Part shown: one piece after another, positions 34,116 to 45,933 of the stretch | Numbering within the stretch: the stretch's first letter is position 1 | Layout: every line of letters begins with the position of its first letter | Assembly: GCF_047663525.1 (NCBI RefSeq) | Contig: NC_092597.1 | Location: 24,018,501 to 24,082,500, forward strand | DNA length: 64,000 nt | From: Anas platyrhynchos | Taxonomy: Eukaryota > Chordata > Aves > Anseriformes > Anatidae | Direction: 5' to 3' | Position numbers and translations under genes: made by a program | The notes under the pieces: generated by a model | Databases searched by the model: none | Told to the model about the DNA's origin: nothing | The model's input: only the letters and a program-made list of their open reading frames with translations

Positions 34116-34829
34116 CAAGGGATGCATCAGCCCCTGGGTTGTTTTGACGTGTTGGTCTTTCCCAATCCTGCCCAGGCAGTGGGTGCTGGCGGGGCTCTGT
34201 GCCGCAGGGGGCAGAGGCTGCTGTGCCGTGACTCACGGCGCTCGCTCTCCCCTGCGGGCAGGCGGCGAGGTGATGGCAGGCAGGCAGAGGACACACGCAT
34301 TAGCTGGCATACTGTTACGAGGATCCTCTTCTAATCACTTTTCAAATAACCCCGTCAAGGCACGCACCGCTCCGTGGCACAGCGAGTCCCTGGCTGTCAC
34401 GAGCGAGCGAGCAGTGATTTTGCTAGGGGAAAGGCAGGCGGCATGGCACAGCTGCCTTCGTGCCCCAAAATGTCCAAGAGACAGGAGCTGACATCAAGTG
34501 CAGCTGCCTTGCAGGCTCCATGGGAGGCAAGCTGTGGGTCCAGCTCCATTTTTTGTTTGTTTGCATGTAAATCCAGCACCTTTGCCACGCAGCGTTGTGA
34601 GTCCCCGCACCCTGTTGCACTGAGCTCCCCCCTGGTTTAAATCCAGGTGGCTTCAGCCCGATGGTGTGTGAGCATTTGGGTCTGTGCAGATGGATCGGGG
34701 CAGACTTGGGATCCCTCTGCCTTTGGGTCTGCAGGGACCGACAAGGATTTTGGAGAACCTTCCTCCACCACAACGCGGAAAAGATCCAGAGCCAACGTGC
34801 CCTGTTCCCACTGGGTGACGTTGTGCAAA
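34116..34829. other. GC-rich spacer
   Basis: A small AT patch lies at 34295-34350. No gene. Confidence 0.4.
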
Positions 34830-35200
34830 AGTTTTTTTCTAAGTTGCGAATGAATTATTGATGCAATTATTCATTCTCATTTAAATATCTATTTAATGGC
34901 ATTTAAATAACAGTGTTCAGAATATGTCAACAGTTTACGCAATAATTTGGATTCTGATCTTTATACCTCTGTTTTCTCCCACACAAATAATTGAAACTCA
35001 TCCATTCTGAGTGACAATTGTAGATAAGTATCACTTTCTTTTTTTTTTCTGTTGCACATGTGCGTTATCTAAATATATTAAATCACTTACTCAATTTCAA
35101 TTTCATTTGAATGATTAATCAGTTACTCGGCTATAATTGTTTGTGTTAAGACATCTCAGATTAGAAAACAGAGCGGAGAGACAATTAGGAGAGCAAGGGC
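34830..35200. promoter_or_regulatory. Very AT-rich island with 29-bp palindrome
   Basis: At 34848-34876, arms GAATGAATTATTG and CAATTATTCATTC pair at 12 of 13 positions around a 3-base centre. Further words are GAATGATTAATC, CTATAATTG, AAATAATTG and GACAATTG. It is the most AT-rich candidate in the window by eye. Confidence 0.5.
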
Positions 35201-38200
35201 TCTGAAAATATTGCTGCCTGCGTCTGAGGGGTTGGGAAAGCGTCTTGGTGCTTCGTCAGGAGGCGCTGGTGCTGCTGGTAGCTTGGGGATGCTCCTCTGA
35301 TGGTAACAGCTCTTCCCATCCAGAACTGCTGCGGGGGCATGGGATGAAAAGCCCCCCAGTGCTGGATTTGGTGTGGGCTCGTGCTTTGAGGACTTTTTCC
35401 ATCTTGCCCATTTGTGCAATGGTTCGGGGGGAGCCTTGAGGAATTGAAGAGCCTCAAGTCGGAGCCACGGTGCCCCACAGATACTGGGAACAAGGAGGTG
35501 CTGAAGGCCATCTGGGGGCTGCTTCTGGCTTCAGGAGCAGCATTCAGCTGGGTGTCCCCTGGGGCTGTGCACCCCCTTGGGAATGGGTTGGTGCCCGGCA
35601 CTCTGGGATCTCAGTGTTTTGAGCTGGCTTCAGGCGCGCTGCACGTGAGCGGGGCTCAGGGCGCGATTCCCAGGTTGGGATTAAAGCCTCTGCTTGGAAA
35701 CCACGCTCCTGCCTTTGATCTTGTTTCCCCACACGTGTAACTTTATGGCCTCTGCAGAAATGACTCCTGATGCACCTCTCCCCAACGTCTGCATCGCCTC
35801 CCTTAAGGTGGCGAGGCAAAACTGCGTTTTCATTTGGTGGTGGCAGGGATTTGGCAGGGTTTGGTGAGCGCTGGGCACAGAGAGGACCTCAAAAACCAGG
35901 GCTCTCCTGGTGAACAGGGTGGGGGCATTGCTGGGACCCCAGCAGGGAGCAGGGTGCTGCTGGGGGGCTGTGTCAACTTGCTGGATTTTAGGGTGGTTTC
36001 TATTCAAAAAGGTTTTTCTTGGTGACCGACGCATGGTCGGTGATTCACCAGCCCGTCCCTTCCACGCCGCCCCACCTTTCTTTATTTTATCCCAGGGGTG
36101 TATCCCAGATGTCAGCTTTCTGTAATCAGTTTTCCCAGGAAAATTTTTCTCATTCCTGAGGAGCCCAGGAAGGGGAATGCGGAGTTGATTTAGGAGGGGC
36201 CTCTCTTCCATAGCGCTAACGGGGAGCTGGCCCTGATTAGAGGGGGCTTCCCCACCAGCCCCCTGTGTCCGGCACACGGCAGGGCTGTGAATGAAGCCAT
36301 CGGCATCCCGGCCACCCGCCTGTCCCATGGCCCACGGCTGGAGGAGCTGGAAAGCTGATTCAACCCCAGAAACGCACGGAGAGCAGGGTTATGTGCTCCT
36401 AATCCCCGTTTTCTGAGCCCATATTTGCTCCAGCCACTCTGTGCCGTGCACCGCAGCCGCCTCTCAGGCTGCAGCTTTCGGGGCATTAAATCACCTTATT
36501 TTATTATTATTATTTTTTTGCTGTTTTCTGGAGGGCTGCGAGGCTGGGAAGGGAACGAGCGCAGGAGTGCTGAAGTGCAGCTGGAGCGGGGATCCCATGT
36601 TCTATACATCCGGGCCGAGGCGCTGAGCGCAGCCAGATGTTTCTCCCCTCCCGCAGCTTGTCAGCGTGCGGCAGCAGTAGTCGTGTCGGAGGCAGGAGGA
36701 AGCAGACACACGTTGGGGTCACGGGGAGCCCCGGCAGATCCGCACCAAATTGATGGCTGCGCCTTCCCGTGGGGCTGCGCCGGGCACGGCGGGGGTCCTG
36801 CAGTTACCTGGATCCAGCCAGAGAACTGTGGGAGCTGCTAAAAAGGGAAAACACCGGAGAAATCCCTGTAAGAAAGGGGAATAAAGGGGCTCGGAGAGAG
36901 GGCTGAGCATGGTCTTGCTCTGCAGTGGAGCAGCACATTTTCCCCTGCAGCACCAGGGCCAAAACGAGTGGCTGCAGCAGGATGCGCCCATCCCTGCGGG
37001 CAGCCCATGTCCTTCCCCACACACCGCCTGCACCCCACACCTTTAATTACCCCCAGGGACTCTCTGCTTACCCCGAGCAGCTGCAGCTCCGCTTGTTTGG
37101 AGGTTTTTGGTCTGGTTCATGCTCCAGGTGGGAAGGAACCAGGCTCCTGTAACGTCACAGCTCATGCAGTGACAGCCCCACACGCAAACCTCATTGGCAC
37201 CGTGGCAGTGACGACAAGGGTGGCTGACCCCAACTGGCATCCCCCAGGCCCTGGCTGGCCCCCCAGCCTGGCCGAGCCCCCCCCAACCCAGCAGGGCAGA
37301 GGCTTGCACAGTCTGAGCCTTTCCCATCACGGAGGAGTGGTTTGGCACTGCCCTGGGTGAAAATGCAGCGTAATGAGCCAAAAACGCGCGCTTACTGGCG
37401 CTGGCCGGGCCGGAGCTGGGCGGCAGCCAGGGGTTTGGCCCCGTCTCCAGCAGCAGGAGACCTTCCCTTAAACATGTCATTTAAGGAGAAAGGGGTTTGG
37501 ACCGCCTGCACCGGGCTGTCAGACCTCGGACACCCGGCTGGGGAGCTGGGCTTGGGCTTCCCCCGGTGCCCCAGCGGTGCCGCGCCGCAGCTCCCGCGCG
37601 CCCTCGGACACGCAGCCCTGCCGGGGTTTATAATTTTATTTTTGGCTACAAGGAGGAATGCTGGAACTGCCCCAACACTTCTTGTTGTTAAAGTGCCTCA
37701 GCACTTTCCAGGCTCCTCTGGCTCAGTAGAAAAATCAGGTTTTTATTTTGCTGATCGTTACCAGAAGCAAAGCAATCCGGGTTTCTGCTCCGAGCAAAGC
37801 GGCTGCCGGGTGTTTGGGACTGCACGCTGCTGCTCCCACGCCTGCAGTGCTGCTGCTTTGGTGCAGTCACAGAAACAGAGGCATCGTGGTGAGAAGGGAG
37901 AGAGATTTGAAGGCAGCACCGAGACAAAACTCTGCGTATCTTCATGCAAAACCCATGCAGACCTTCAGGAGCAGCCCCAGCTCTGGGCGTGCAGCAGCCC
38001 CCATAGCAGAGAGCAACAGCAAAGCCCAGGGGGCTGCTGATGTAGAAGCAGGGATTGGGCTTTGCTCACTGTCACCTCGTCACGATGGTGGGACGGTTCT
38101 GCGTGCCCCCCCGGGCTGAAGATGTGCTGTGTCAGCTCCAACAGGCACACGGGGTGCCTGGGCCGTTAGAGCGGGGCGCGTGCCCGCGCGCTGGCACCCG

Positions 38201-38430
38201 TCCTGCGGCCGGACCACAGCATGATGTATGGAGCTTGTTTCTCAAACACCACGAGTTCGAAAAAAAAAAAAAGTCTCGGCTGTAATGAAAAACCAATATT
38301 TCCCACAATTCCCCCCGTAATGACTTTAGCACATTGATGAGCTCAGCCCAGGCTGGCTGGAAGCAGCACGCCCCGCGGTGCTGGGCTGCGCCGCAGAGGG
38401 GGCGCAGCGAGCGCCGACATCGGTGCCCCC
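35201..38430. other. Longest island-free stretch
   Basis: About 3.2 kb of GC-rich sequence without a convincing AT island. It has short CpG-dense patches near 36540-36800, 37565-37625 and 38160-38212, a TTATTATTATTATT run near 36500, and A13-type runs near 38260. The frames of 130-232 codons show no domain. No promoter, terminator or gene can be supported. Confidence 0.45.
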
Positions 38431-38736
38431 AAATCCGTCTTTTTGCTCATGGGGATTTCGGCAGAGCAAGTGGTTCGCTGGCTGACGTGTACATTTCTTG
38501 AAGTCCTACAGCATCCTTCGGTATTACAACGCAAAAAGCCAACGCCATTTATCACCACCCAGTTCAGCAAAAAGGAGCAACACGCTGAAGGCTTCTCCAG
38601 CAAAGTCACCCCCGATAAATTTGCCCCATTGTTCCCAAACCAGCTGAAGCAGAGGATGTGTGCAGCTTGTAAAAAGAGGCAGCTTTTGTTTTGCTTCTGG
38701 ATAGCTGCTCCAGCCCATTCCAAGCCACTTGTTCGC
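38431..38736. other. Mixed spacer with an open frame of unclear status
   Basis: A plus-strand frame at 38443-38787 is 114 codons, ends inside and beyond a T-tract, and has no recognisable domain. I treat it as chance. Confidence 0.35.
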
Positions 38737-38755
38737 TTTTTTTTTTTTTTTTTTT
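38737..38755 (-). repeat. T19 tract
   Basis: Nineteen uninterrupted T. Confidence 0.95.
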
Positions 38756-38860
38756 GTAAGGGGAAAAGTATCTTTCATTTGTCCTAATTTAATGCTGTTA
38801 ATGAGATTGATGTCAGAGGCTGCCCAGAACATCAGCAAGAAGTGGGGGTCGAGCTTCCTC
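38756..38860. promoter_or_regulatory. Short AT-rich island
   Basis: It holds CCTAATTTAATGC, GTTAATGAGATTGATG and a CATTTGTCC word. Confidence 0.33.
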
Positions 38861-38929
38861 CATTAACAGCAGCATCCAGCCTGTGGCTGTGACCCGGTGT
38901 ATTTGGGGGCAGGCACTTTGGCAGCAGCA

Positions 38930-39140
38930 GAACATTTTACCAGCTCTGTTCTCACCCAGTTTTCATTTTCTTTCTTATTTTTGCAGCTCTGCTCCATTAA
39001 TCTTCTTCCTGGCACCAGTTTTCTGACGCCTCACTATGTAATGTGTTCAGCAGTGCTATGTGTTTGCTTTTTATTTCTTCTTCTCCCACAGGTCTCGTTG
39101 GCTTTATAACAAGGCACAAAATGACCTGCTGATAGGAAGG
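38930..39140. promoter_or_regulatory. Pyrimidine-rich AT island
   Basis: It has two acceptor-like pyrimidine tracts ending in CAG (about 38985 and 39090). Neither leads into a recognisable exon, so I call it non-coding. Confidence 0.3.
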
Positions 39141-39599
39141 ATGCGCAGCTGGATGCCCGGGCTCCACGCGCTCGCCTGCGCTTCTGGAGCTGCTGCTGCT
39201 GCCCCTGGGTGCCCACGGCAGCGGGGCCAACCCTGCTCCCGGTGCAGGAGCCAAGCCACGAGCCATAACAGCAAGGCAGAGGACCTCCCCTTATGGCTCT
39301 AGACCTTCTTGGGCTCCTGACACCCGGCACGAGTGCAGGAAAAGAGCACGGTGCAGAAAAATTACCCCTGGCACGGCGCATGGCACCACCGTCACCTCCT
39401 CACCTCCATCTCGCCTCTTTCCCAGCACTCATCCCAACCACAGCAGGCATTCAGGAGGTGCTCAGCGTACGGGGACCCCTGTGCGAGGAGACAACGGGTG
39501 CTGTGGTGCGGCTGGGTGCCGATCTAGGAGCTGCCAGGGGGCACCCAGCCGCCTCTCCCCGCACGGCACCCGGCAGCGGGCGCTCCCGACGCAGGGTGC
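39141..39599. other. GC-rich spacer
   Basis: No gene or repeat recognised. Confidence 0.4.
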
Positions 39600-40370
39600 T
39601 CGGTGAAACGTCAGCAAAAATAAATCTGGCTAATCCCAAGGAATGGCCGGGCGCAGCAGCAACCCTGCAGTTCCAGGGAGATTAAAATAAAGTCTAGCAT
39701 TACACCGCTTGGAAGAGCCGAGATTTACTTGGAAACTGAATCACATTAATTAGCATTCTGCTAATGGCTGTTTTGTATAAATATAGTGTGCCTTAATACC
39801 AACACGAGTCGCAGGTTGACATATTTAGATCACTGATATCAAAGTCATTAACGCCTCTCCGTGGTAAACCTATTCTCAGTTAGGGCTGCAAATGGGATTC
39901 TCCTGAGCCAATCAATCTTACTAAAGCCTGAGCAGAGCCTGTTGATCTTTAGCCACTGAATGGATACAGCTTCCCAGAAATGTGCTTGCATCTGTCAAAA
40001 TTATAAGCAGCTGGCAGCCGCAGACAAAGGTCATATTTGCTGCTAGTGTGAAAATAGGATCCCAGGACAAGAAATGCTATTTAGCAGCATATCAGTTCTG
40101 GACGTGCTATTAATGTTGCAGCACAATACGAGCGTGTTGTGTGTGTCCGGCCGTGCAGGCATTTCTACACATGCCAATTATGTATTTATACGCAAAATTT
40201 CTCACATATACCCTGTGGTCCTGGATCTCGTCCAGGGCTTATTAAAACTCAGTGACATCAAAGGATGGGAAAGGTCTGCCCGAGTTTAGGAACTTGGAGA
40301 GCTTAACAATTATTTTGCAATAATTCCCTCTTAATTTATCGTCCGCTATTGCCTTGATTAAAAGCTCCCC
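39600..40370. promoter_or_regulatory. Very long AT-rich island, candidate CNE cluster
   Basis: About 770 bp. The left edge pairs TAATCC (39631-39636) with a TEAD-type GGAATG (39640-39645). Then come CATTAATTAGCATTC near 39744, CTGTCA (39992-39997), AAAGGTCA (40026-40033) and the TCF/LEF word ATCAAAG (40257-40263). The right end has AACAATTATTTTGC and CTTAATTTATCG. Confidence 0.52.
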
Positions 40371-40594
40371 TGCTTGATGGCGGCGCTGAAGGTACCGGCT
40401 GCCGTTAAAGGCTGATTTGGGGCAATTTCAGCGTGGCAAGAAAATGGGGCTGCTCCGTTTCCCGAGAGCCCTCTCCACACATTTGCTGTTTAATTTCTGT
40501 TGTTCCTGCCCCCAGCCCCGCTGCCTTGGGCTCCTCGTGCCCTGACCCACCCGGGCCCGACCTGGCGTTCACCGTGACGCCGGGCGCGCGGTCT
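40371..40594. other. GC-rich spacer
   Basis: Nothing recognised. Confidence 0.35.
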
Positions 40595-40765
40595 CCTCTG
40601 GGGTTATAATTAGATCACAGCAGCAGGGATAAAGCCACGTAAGCCCGACTTCTGAAGCGTGCAAATGCCTGTCTCCTCCAGGAAACCTTGCTCGGCGCTG
40701 TAATTTAAAGGCCATGCGTTTTAGCTTGGGAGCTTTTAAATCATAAATCACAACGTTACCGAAAT
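40595..40765. promoter_or_regulatory. Short AT-rich island
   Basis: It has TTATAATTAGATC at its start and TAAATCATAAATC at its end, with TGTAATTTAAAGG between. Confidence 0.36.
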
Positions 40766-41149
40766 CGGGGCGTCACGGTGCTGGCTGCCAGCAGCTCCCA
40801 TGCTGGGGATGGCGAGAGGATGCTCCTGAGCCCCACAAATTGAGGTGCAATTGCTCGGGGGCCAAGAAGGCTGGGCTGGCATCCCTGGGTGCGCAGGGGA
40901 GAAATCCGTGCCATTTCTCTGCCTCTTTTCTTCTCCCTTTTCTTGTGCAGGGACATTTTTGCCTTGTAGCTCACAGCTGCGGAACAATTCTCAGCCTTTT
41001 GGGTTGAGGAAAATCCCTGTGATTCCCTTCCCCTGCACAAAACACCTCTCCTGGTGTGCTGCAGATGGAGCAGAGCCCAGGGCCAGGACCTGCGCCCCCG
41101 CTCAGCTGCAGACAAGGTGCCCCAAACCTGTACGTGTCCGCGGGGGGAG
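40766..41149. other. GC-rich spacer
   Basis: No gene or repeat recognised. Confidence 0.35.
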
Positions 41150-41245
41150 CGCTGCAATTTAAGTTTATCTTATAAAAGCAAATATTCCCCTTTTGCTCAG
41201 CCCTTTAAGCAGAAACATCACGGAAATTGTTTGAAAATTGCTCCT
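41150..41245. promoter_or_regulatory. Small AT-rich island with GATA-type word
   Basis: TTATCTTATAA lies near 41165, with CAATTTAAG upstream. Confidence 0.32.
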
Positions 41246-41380
41246 GCAGAGCCCCTGAGCATGTCATGTTTGCAGGAGAGGTGCTGAGCCCTCGGCCATG
41301 GCCGGCACCTGCCCGCTGCTCGCAGGCATGGGGGAAATCCCACGAAGCTCACCAAGGAGCAGGCAGTGCAGTGGGAAAAA

Positions 41381-41610
41381 TGCTAGGCAACAAGTTGAAA
41401 TGGCCTGACAATAGCGAGTGCTTGTTTTGACAGCGTTTTTTTATTATTTATTTTTATTTTTTTGGTTGGTTGGGAGGTTATAATAAAATCCGCGCTTGGC
41501 TGATGGATTTTAAATAACACTTATCTCATGGATCGAGCCAGACGGTATGTAAGGCTGAGGTCCGCGTGCAGCAAGTCTGTCCTTTAATTATTCCGACCTC
41601 CTATTTTGGG
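41381..41610. promoter_or_regulatory. AT-rich island opening with an RFX X-box
   Basis: The reverse complement of 41381-41391 reads GTTGCCTAGCA, matching 11 bases of the palindromic X-box GTTGCCTAGCAAC. The island then has T-rich sequence, GGTTATAATAAAATC and CTTTAATTATTCC. Confidence 0.42.
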
Positions 41611-41654
41611 TATTTGTGAGCCAGCCACTCCCCCTGAAGCCCTGCAGGGGCTGC

Positions 41655-41885
41655 GGATCGCAAACAGAAGTTTCCAGAATGTGACCAACCAATAAAGGTA
41701 TTAAGCAAAAGTGAGCGCGAAGCTGTATGGAAAGCTTTGGAGTGGACAGGGTGTGGGAAATACATCTGATGTGAAAGAACGTAAATATATACAATTATTT
41801 TAATTCCAAAAAGAGACATGGAGGCTGGGGGAATACCTGTGAGTATAAAAATGGCTGGCAGAATTCGTTTTGTCATCACCGAGGC
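41655..41885. promoter_or_regulatory. AT-rich island, candidate CNE
   Basis: It holds CCAATAAAGG, CGTAAATATATAC and CAATTATTTTAATTCC words. Confidence 0.38.
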
Positions 41886-41919
41886 AGCTGCAGAGAGCTT
41901 TAGACACAATCCCCCCACC

Positions 41920-41943
41920 AAAAAAAAAAAAAAAAAAAAAAAA
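41920..41943 (+). repeat. A24 tract
   Basis: Twenty-four uninterrupted A, the longest A run in the window. Confidence 0.96.
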
Positions 41944-42414
41944 GGCAACCAGAGGAGAAGATTATCAGAAGAGGAAAGGCTTTAATAAACTGTGAAGCCC
42001 TGCTCACCCACTGAGAAGTGAAGCTTAATTAGAAGATTAAGCCGTGTGCTGGCTGCGCGTGCGGCCGTGCTGGCAGCAGAGGGGGGCTCCGGCTCCCCGG
42101 GTGCGCAGCCCCCCCATGTCCCCACCATGGGGACTCCTCGGAGCCTCTCACCCCGTTGTGTTTGGGATGACTCCATCCATCCTAAAAATGCCCACGAGCG
42201 CCGTGTGAGGCAGAGCTGGCAATGGGGCCAAAGAGATGGAGCTGGGGGTGTCCCACCTCCATCCCCTATGCTGCGCCCACCTTAGGGGCATCACCAGGCT
42301 CTCCCCGCACGCCTCAGCTCTGCCCCTTCCCCCTGTGCTTGTCCCGGCTCCCTCTGCATCGTCTGCACCATCAGCTGCCGTCGGGACGCCTGCTTATTTT
42401 ACCCAAGTGCCTGC
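41944..42414. other. AT patch then GC-rich spacer
   Basis: 41950-42045 is AT-richer with GAAGATTATC and CTTAATTAGAAG; the rest is GC-rich with no gene. Confidence 0.38.
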
Positions 42415-42720
42415 AAAATGGGAAAGCTGTCTTTAGAAGGATATAAATCGGGACAATTCATATGTCTTTATTGCTCAGGCTCCGCTGACTGCTTGGAGGG
42501 CAAAAGCGGCGCATCCCTGAGAGTTTTTGAAACGCTGCCGCGGCGCGCTGCTTTATCGGCACGCCAGTCACAATATAGATTTCAATTATGTCGAGCAACA
42601 TGATGCAGAATTTATGCCTCCAATTTCTCCGTTTAGTGGTGAATCAGGCCGGCTTGTATTGCCAGCTCATCTTTATGCCAGAGTTGTTAATGTGCTCTGA
42701 ACCCTCTTTAACTCCGTACG
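42415..42720. promoter_or_regulatory. Island with E-box CATATG
   Basis: CATATG lies at 42459-42464 within GACAATTCATATGTC. A GC-rich middle with CpGs at 42500-42565 separates it from a second AT part with CAATTATGTC and GAATTTATGC. Confidence 0.4.
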
Positions 42721-43964
42721 CTGAGGTCCCCGCTCAGCTTTTCTCTCCTAACAGCAAATCAGCCAGACGTCAGGAATGCTGAGAGCTGAAGCCAGCGAGC
42801 TCACGTACTGCCAGCACCTGGGGCACTTGTAGGGCAGCCCGGCAGGACCAGAGGTGTGTGCCCCATGGTGTGCCCGAGCCCCCTCGCGCTGTCCCCATGG
42901 GCTGCACATGGCCACGGGTGCCTCACCCAGGGGAGATGCTGGGATTTCACCTGCTTGGGAAAAAACCTGAGCTCTGCAGACATCACATCTCGGTCCCTCT
43001 GGAAAAACGTGCTTTTAAACACAGTCTTCCAAGATTCGGTCTTGTCAAAGAGCCAGCTCAGGCTTTTTTTATTTTGTGTGAAAATAAAGCGTGTTTGCAT
43101 CCATTCGGGAGACCCGTGGGCAGGAGGAGCAGCAGAGGCAGCCGTCAGGAGCGGAGCACGTCCCAGGCAGGTTGCTCCGTGCTGCTCCCCAGGGAGCCCC
43201 CAGCGAGGTGCTGTCCCATCGCCAGCGTGGGTGCTTTTTGCACCAAGCATTTCCCAGTTTGCAGCTTTAGCCCGTGACTCATGTGCTCGCTTCTTGCCGA
43301 AGCTGCCGAGCGGCTCCTGCCGCGCCCAGGGTGCCTCCTGCTCACATACCAGTGCCCTCCGCACCCAGCGCCCCACGAACCATCCCCTGAGGGTCACACC
43401 TCCCAGCACCCTGCTCCGTTGGGTGCTACGAGCTGAAGTTATGTTCCCGCAGGGCTTTATCTGACGCCCTTTTATCTGACCTCTGTGCGCAGAACCTCTT
43501 TAGGGAGGCGCAGCGTGGCACCGTGGTGCAGCTCCCACTGCCCAGCCTTCATCCAGGGCTCTCAGGGTGCCTGAAGCAAGAATTAACCCACTGCTAATGC
43601 ACAGCCCCAGGATGGGCTCATGATGGGGTCCATTTAGGGTCCCCAGAAGTGACCAGGGGTGCTGGGGCAGGCCATGCTGCAGCATCTCAGAGGTGGGGCA
43701 GGATGGGTGCCACCGCTGCAGTGCAGGGTGCGCTGCCACACTTCTGGCAACATGCTGGGTGGTTTTCCACCCAGCCACGGATTTGGGGTCAGTAAAGGAG
43801 AGCAGCAGGCAGCAGGTACACGAGTGATGGGGTGGCAGCACCCCCACACGCTGGTGACCCCAGTGCTGAGCCGTGCCCCAAGGATGTGGGCACGGAGACA
43901 CCGCCACGCACCCCAAAGGGCAAAGTGCCCCTGGCGCACCCGCACACACGCGGCTTGCGAAATC
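42721..43964. other. GC-rich spacer
   Basis: No gene. An AT-richer patch lies at 43010-43100. Confidence 0.4.
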
Positions 43965-44665
43965 TAATAACAACCGGTTTAAAAACATACTAAAAACAGA
44001 AAATTTATGTAGCATGACCCAAATTGAATTATACATTACAGCACTATAATTGATTTTTTAGAAGAGAGATTAAATTTATTTTATGCCTCACTAACTAACA
44101 GCTAGATTTACCTAATTGCTTAGAGTGCAGAGTTAGTATGATTCATTAAACCCCATACATGCCTGGGTACATTACACTGTGACTAAAGCTTCCCTGCTTC
44201 GAGCAATTAAAGTGGAGAAACTTGGGGCCTCATAAGTAATTGAATATAACAATACAGCTTGGAGTTGCTGTGGATGTCTTATTAAGTTCTTCGAGCAAAA
44301 AACACAAGTTCCCTCCGCTCTCCAGTGAATCATTTCGTGAAATTTTCTATGACTGGCGTTGTTTTCTCCTATTGCCAAAAAAAAATTGTATCTATGAGAC
44401 AGATTTCATGCCTTGCTTCACAGTTTAATTTTATCAATCATAACATTTAAAAAAAAATTGACAGCACTGAGTAGACATCCCTGCTATTCCAAGGAGAGAA
44501 ATTTTGGGTATAATCTAGTAACATTTGGTAATTATATACACATTGCAAAAATAAAGGTAGCAATTTAGTAAAACAGGAGTGGAGAGAAATTATCATTTTA
44601 GCTGGCAGGAATAAATTAGAATTGTTTGGCACAGTCTAATAAAATCCCACAGACGAACACATTGT
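43965..44665. promoter_or_regulatory. Very long AT-rich island, candidate CNE cluster
   Basis: About 700 bp. It holds CCAAATTGAATTATAC, CTATAATTGATTT, CTAATTGC, GCAATTAAAGTGG, AAGTAATTG and TATCAATCATAAC words in close succession. No frame is open across it. Confidence 0.52.
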
Positions 44666-45129
44666 GCCTGGAACAAAACAAAGCGAGCGCCGGCGGCTGG
44701 GGATGGTCGCAGGGGGAGGCTGCAGCCTTGCTTGGGTTTCTCCTCACCTACGTTAAGATAGCCATGGATGATGTCATCTCGTGGCATTTTTTTTACGTTT
44801 TTTTCCCCCCATTTCTTCAGAAATGCAGATGGGCAGCACGTTGTCCTCAGTTCCCTCGCTCCTACTCAGCATGACCGCGCATGGTTTGCCTGCTCCCAGC
44901 CTGCTTGGCTTCCACTGTTCTCCTTCCTTCACAGTTTTTTTTATCTCACCAGCAGAGAAAATGCCCTGGGTTATGAGCACCACTTGCTCCGGGGCAGGGT
45001 GCAGCCACAGGGCACCCGAAACCCTGGTTTTGGGGAGAATCTGCTCCCGCTGTCCTAGGAAACCACCGGGGGCTCACCCCTGGCCAGGTAGGACGCGCCG
45101 TGCCCTCATTGCAGCTCCTGCAGACCTGA
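44666..45129. other. Mixed spacer
   Basis: No gene or repeat recognised. Confidence 0.38.
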
Positions 45130-45615
45130 GGTCTATAAATCCTCCTAATCAGAGGAAGGATTCATCTGTGGAATATCAAACAAGTGAACAAAGTTTGCAG
45201 AATTTGCTTATAAGAAATCAGAGGCCCCAGCGGGGCCGCGCGGCGGCTCTTGTGTTCTCGTTTCGGTGAAGAATTTTGGGTGAACAGACGCTTTGGACAA
45301 TTATTAGAAAAATGATTAGTAGCCTTCCAAATGCAGGGGTGGAAATGCACATAGCATTAACATTTAATGAGCGTTGCACAATCCAGGATCATCAGTCTAC
45401 TCACTTGGTGAAGCCCACAGGTCATAAAATGCAGGCAGGATTGTGTGAAGCATCTTACACAAAGGGCTTCCCATAACAAAATAAGCCCTTAATTAGCAGA
45501 GCATCAGGCAAGGCTGAGGTGCAACTTTCCCAGACATATCACCGGTGACATTAATTACTGAAGGACTTTGCATATGCATGATTTATGCCATTTTCACTTA
45601 AAGTGCTGCCGTGTC
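45130..45615. promoter_or_regulatory. Island with POU-like palindrome and internal GC hairpin
   Basis: The palindrome TGCATATGCA lies at 45569-45578 inside TTTGCATATGCATGA. GGCCCC-AGC-GGGGCC at 45223-45237 is a perfect 6-bp-arm hairpin. CAATTATTAG and CTTAATTAGC words flank the middle. Confidence 0.45.
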
Positions 45616-45933
45616 TTGTTCCTTTGTGAGGCTTTCAGGGTGAGGGCTGGGTGCCCATGGGCTGGGGTGGGAGCACGGCTGTGGCTCCATCTCTTCTCCC
45701 ACTTGCAACCCAAATTTCTCATTGAGGATGCAGCCATCTGCCTGTTGCTATCTGTAGGGAAGAGCATAAGAAAGGGTTTCTTTGGTAGTGCCTGGTTATT
45801 GAGTTAGAATAAGATTTTTTATTTTTTTTTTTATTTTTTTCCTTTTTTTTTCACTGAGTTTGGAGGCCTTGGTGGCAAGCTCTTAGGGAGAAAATGTGGG
45901 AGGCTCTCAGGACATGTCCGGAGTTGGCATTGA
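45616..45933. other. GC-rich spacer then T-rich stretch
   Basis: A T-rich low-complexity run occupies about 45815-45852. No gene. Confidence 0.4.

Noticed and set aside
36540-38212. CpG-dense patches as possible promoter islands
   Set aside because: Each is only about 50-250 bp, with no exon or other promoter evidence nearby.
38443-38787. 114-codon plus-strand frame
   Set aside because: It runs through a T-tract into poly-Phe and has no recognisable domain.
38985-39115. Two splice-acceptor-like pyrimidine tracts ending in CAG
   Set aside because: Neither leads into a recognisable exon with a matching donor.
45405-45475. GAAGCCC and GGGCTTC arms as a hairpin RNA
   Set aside because: Only 7 bp pair, with a loop of about 45 bases.
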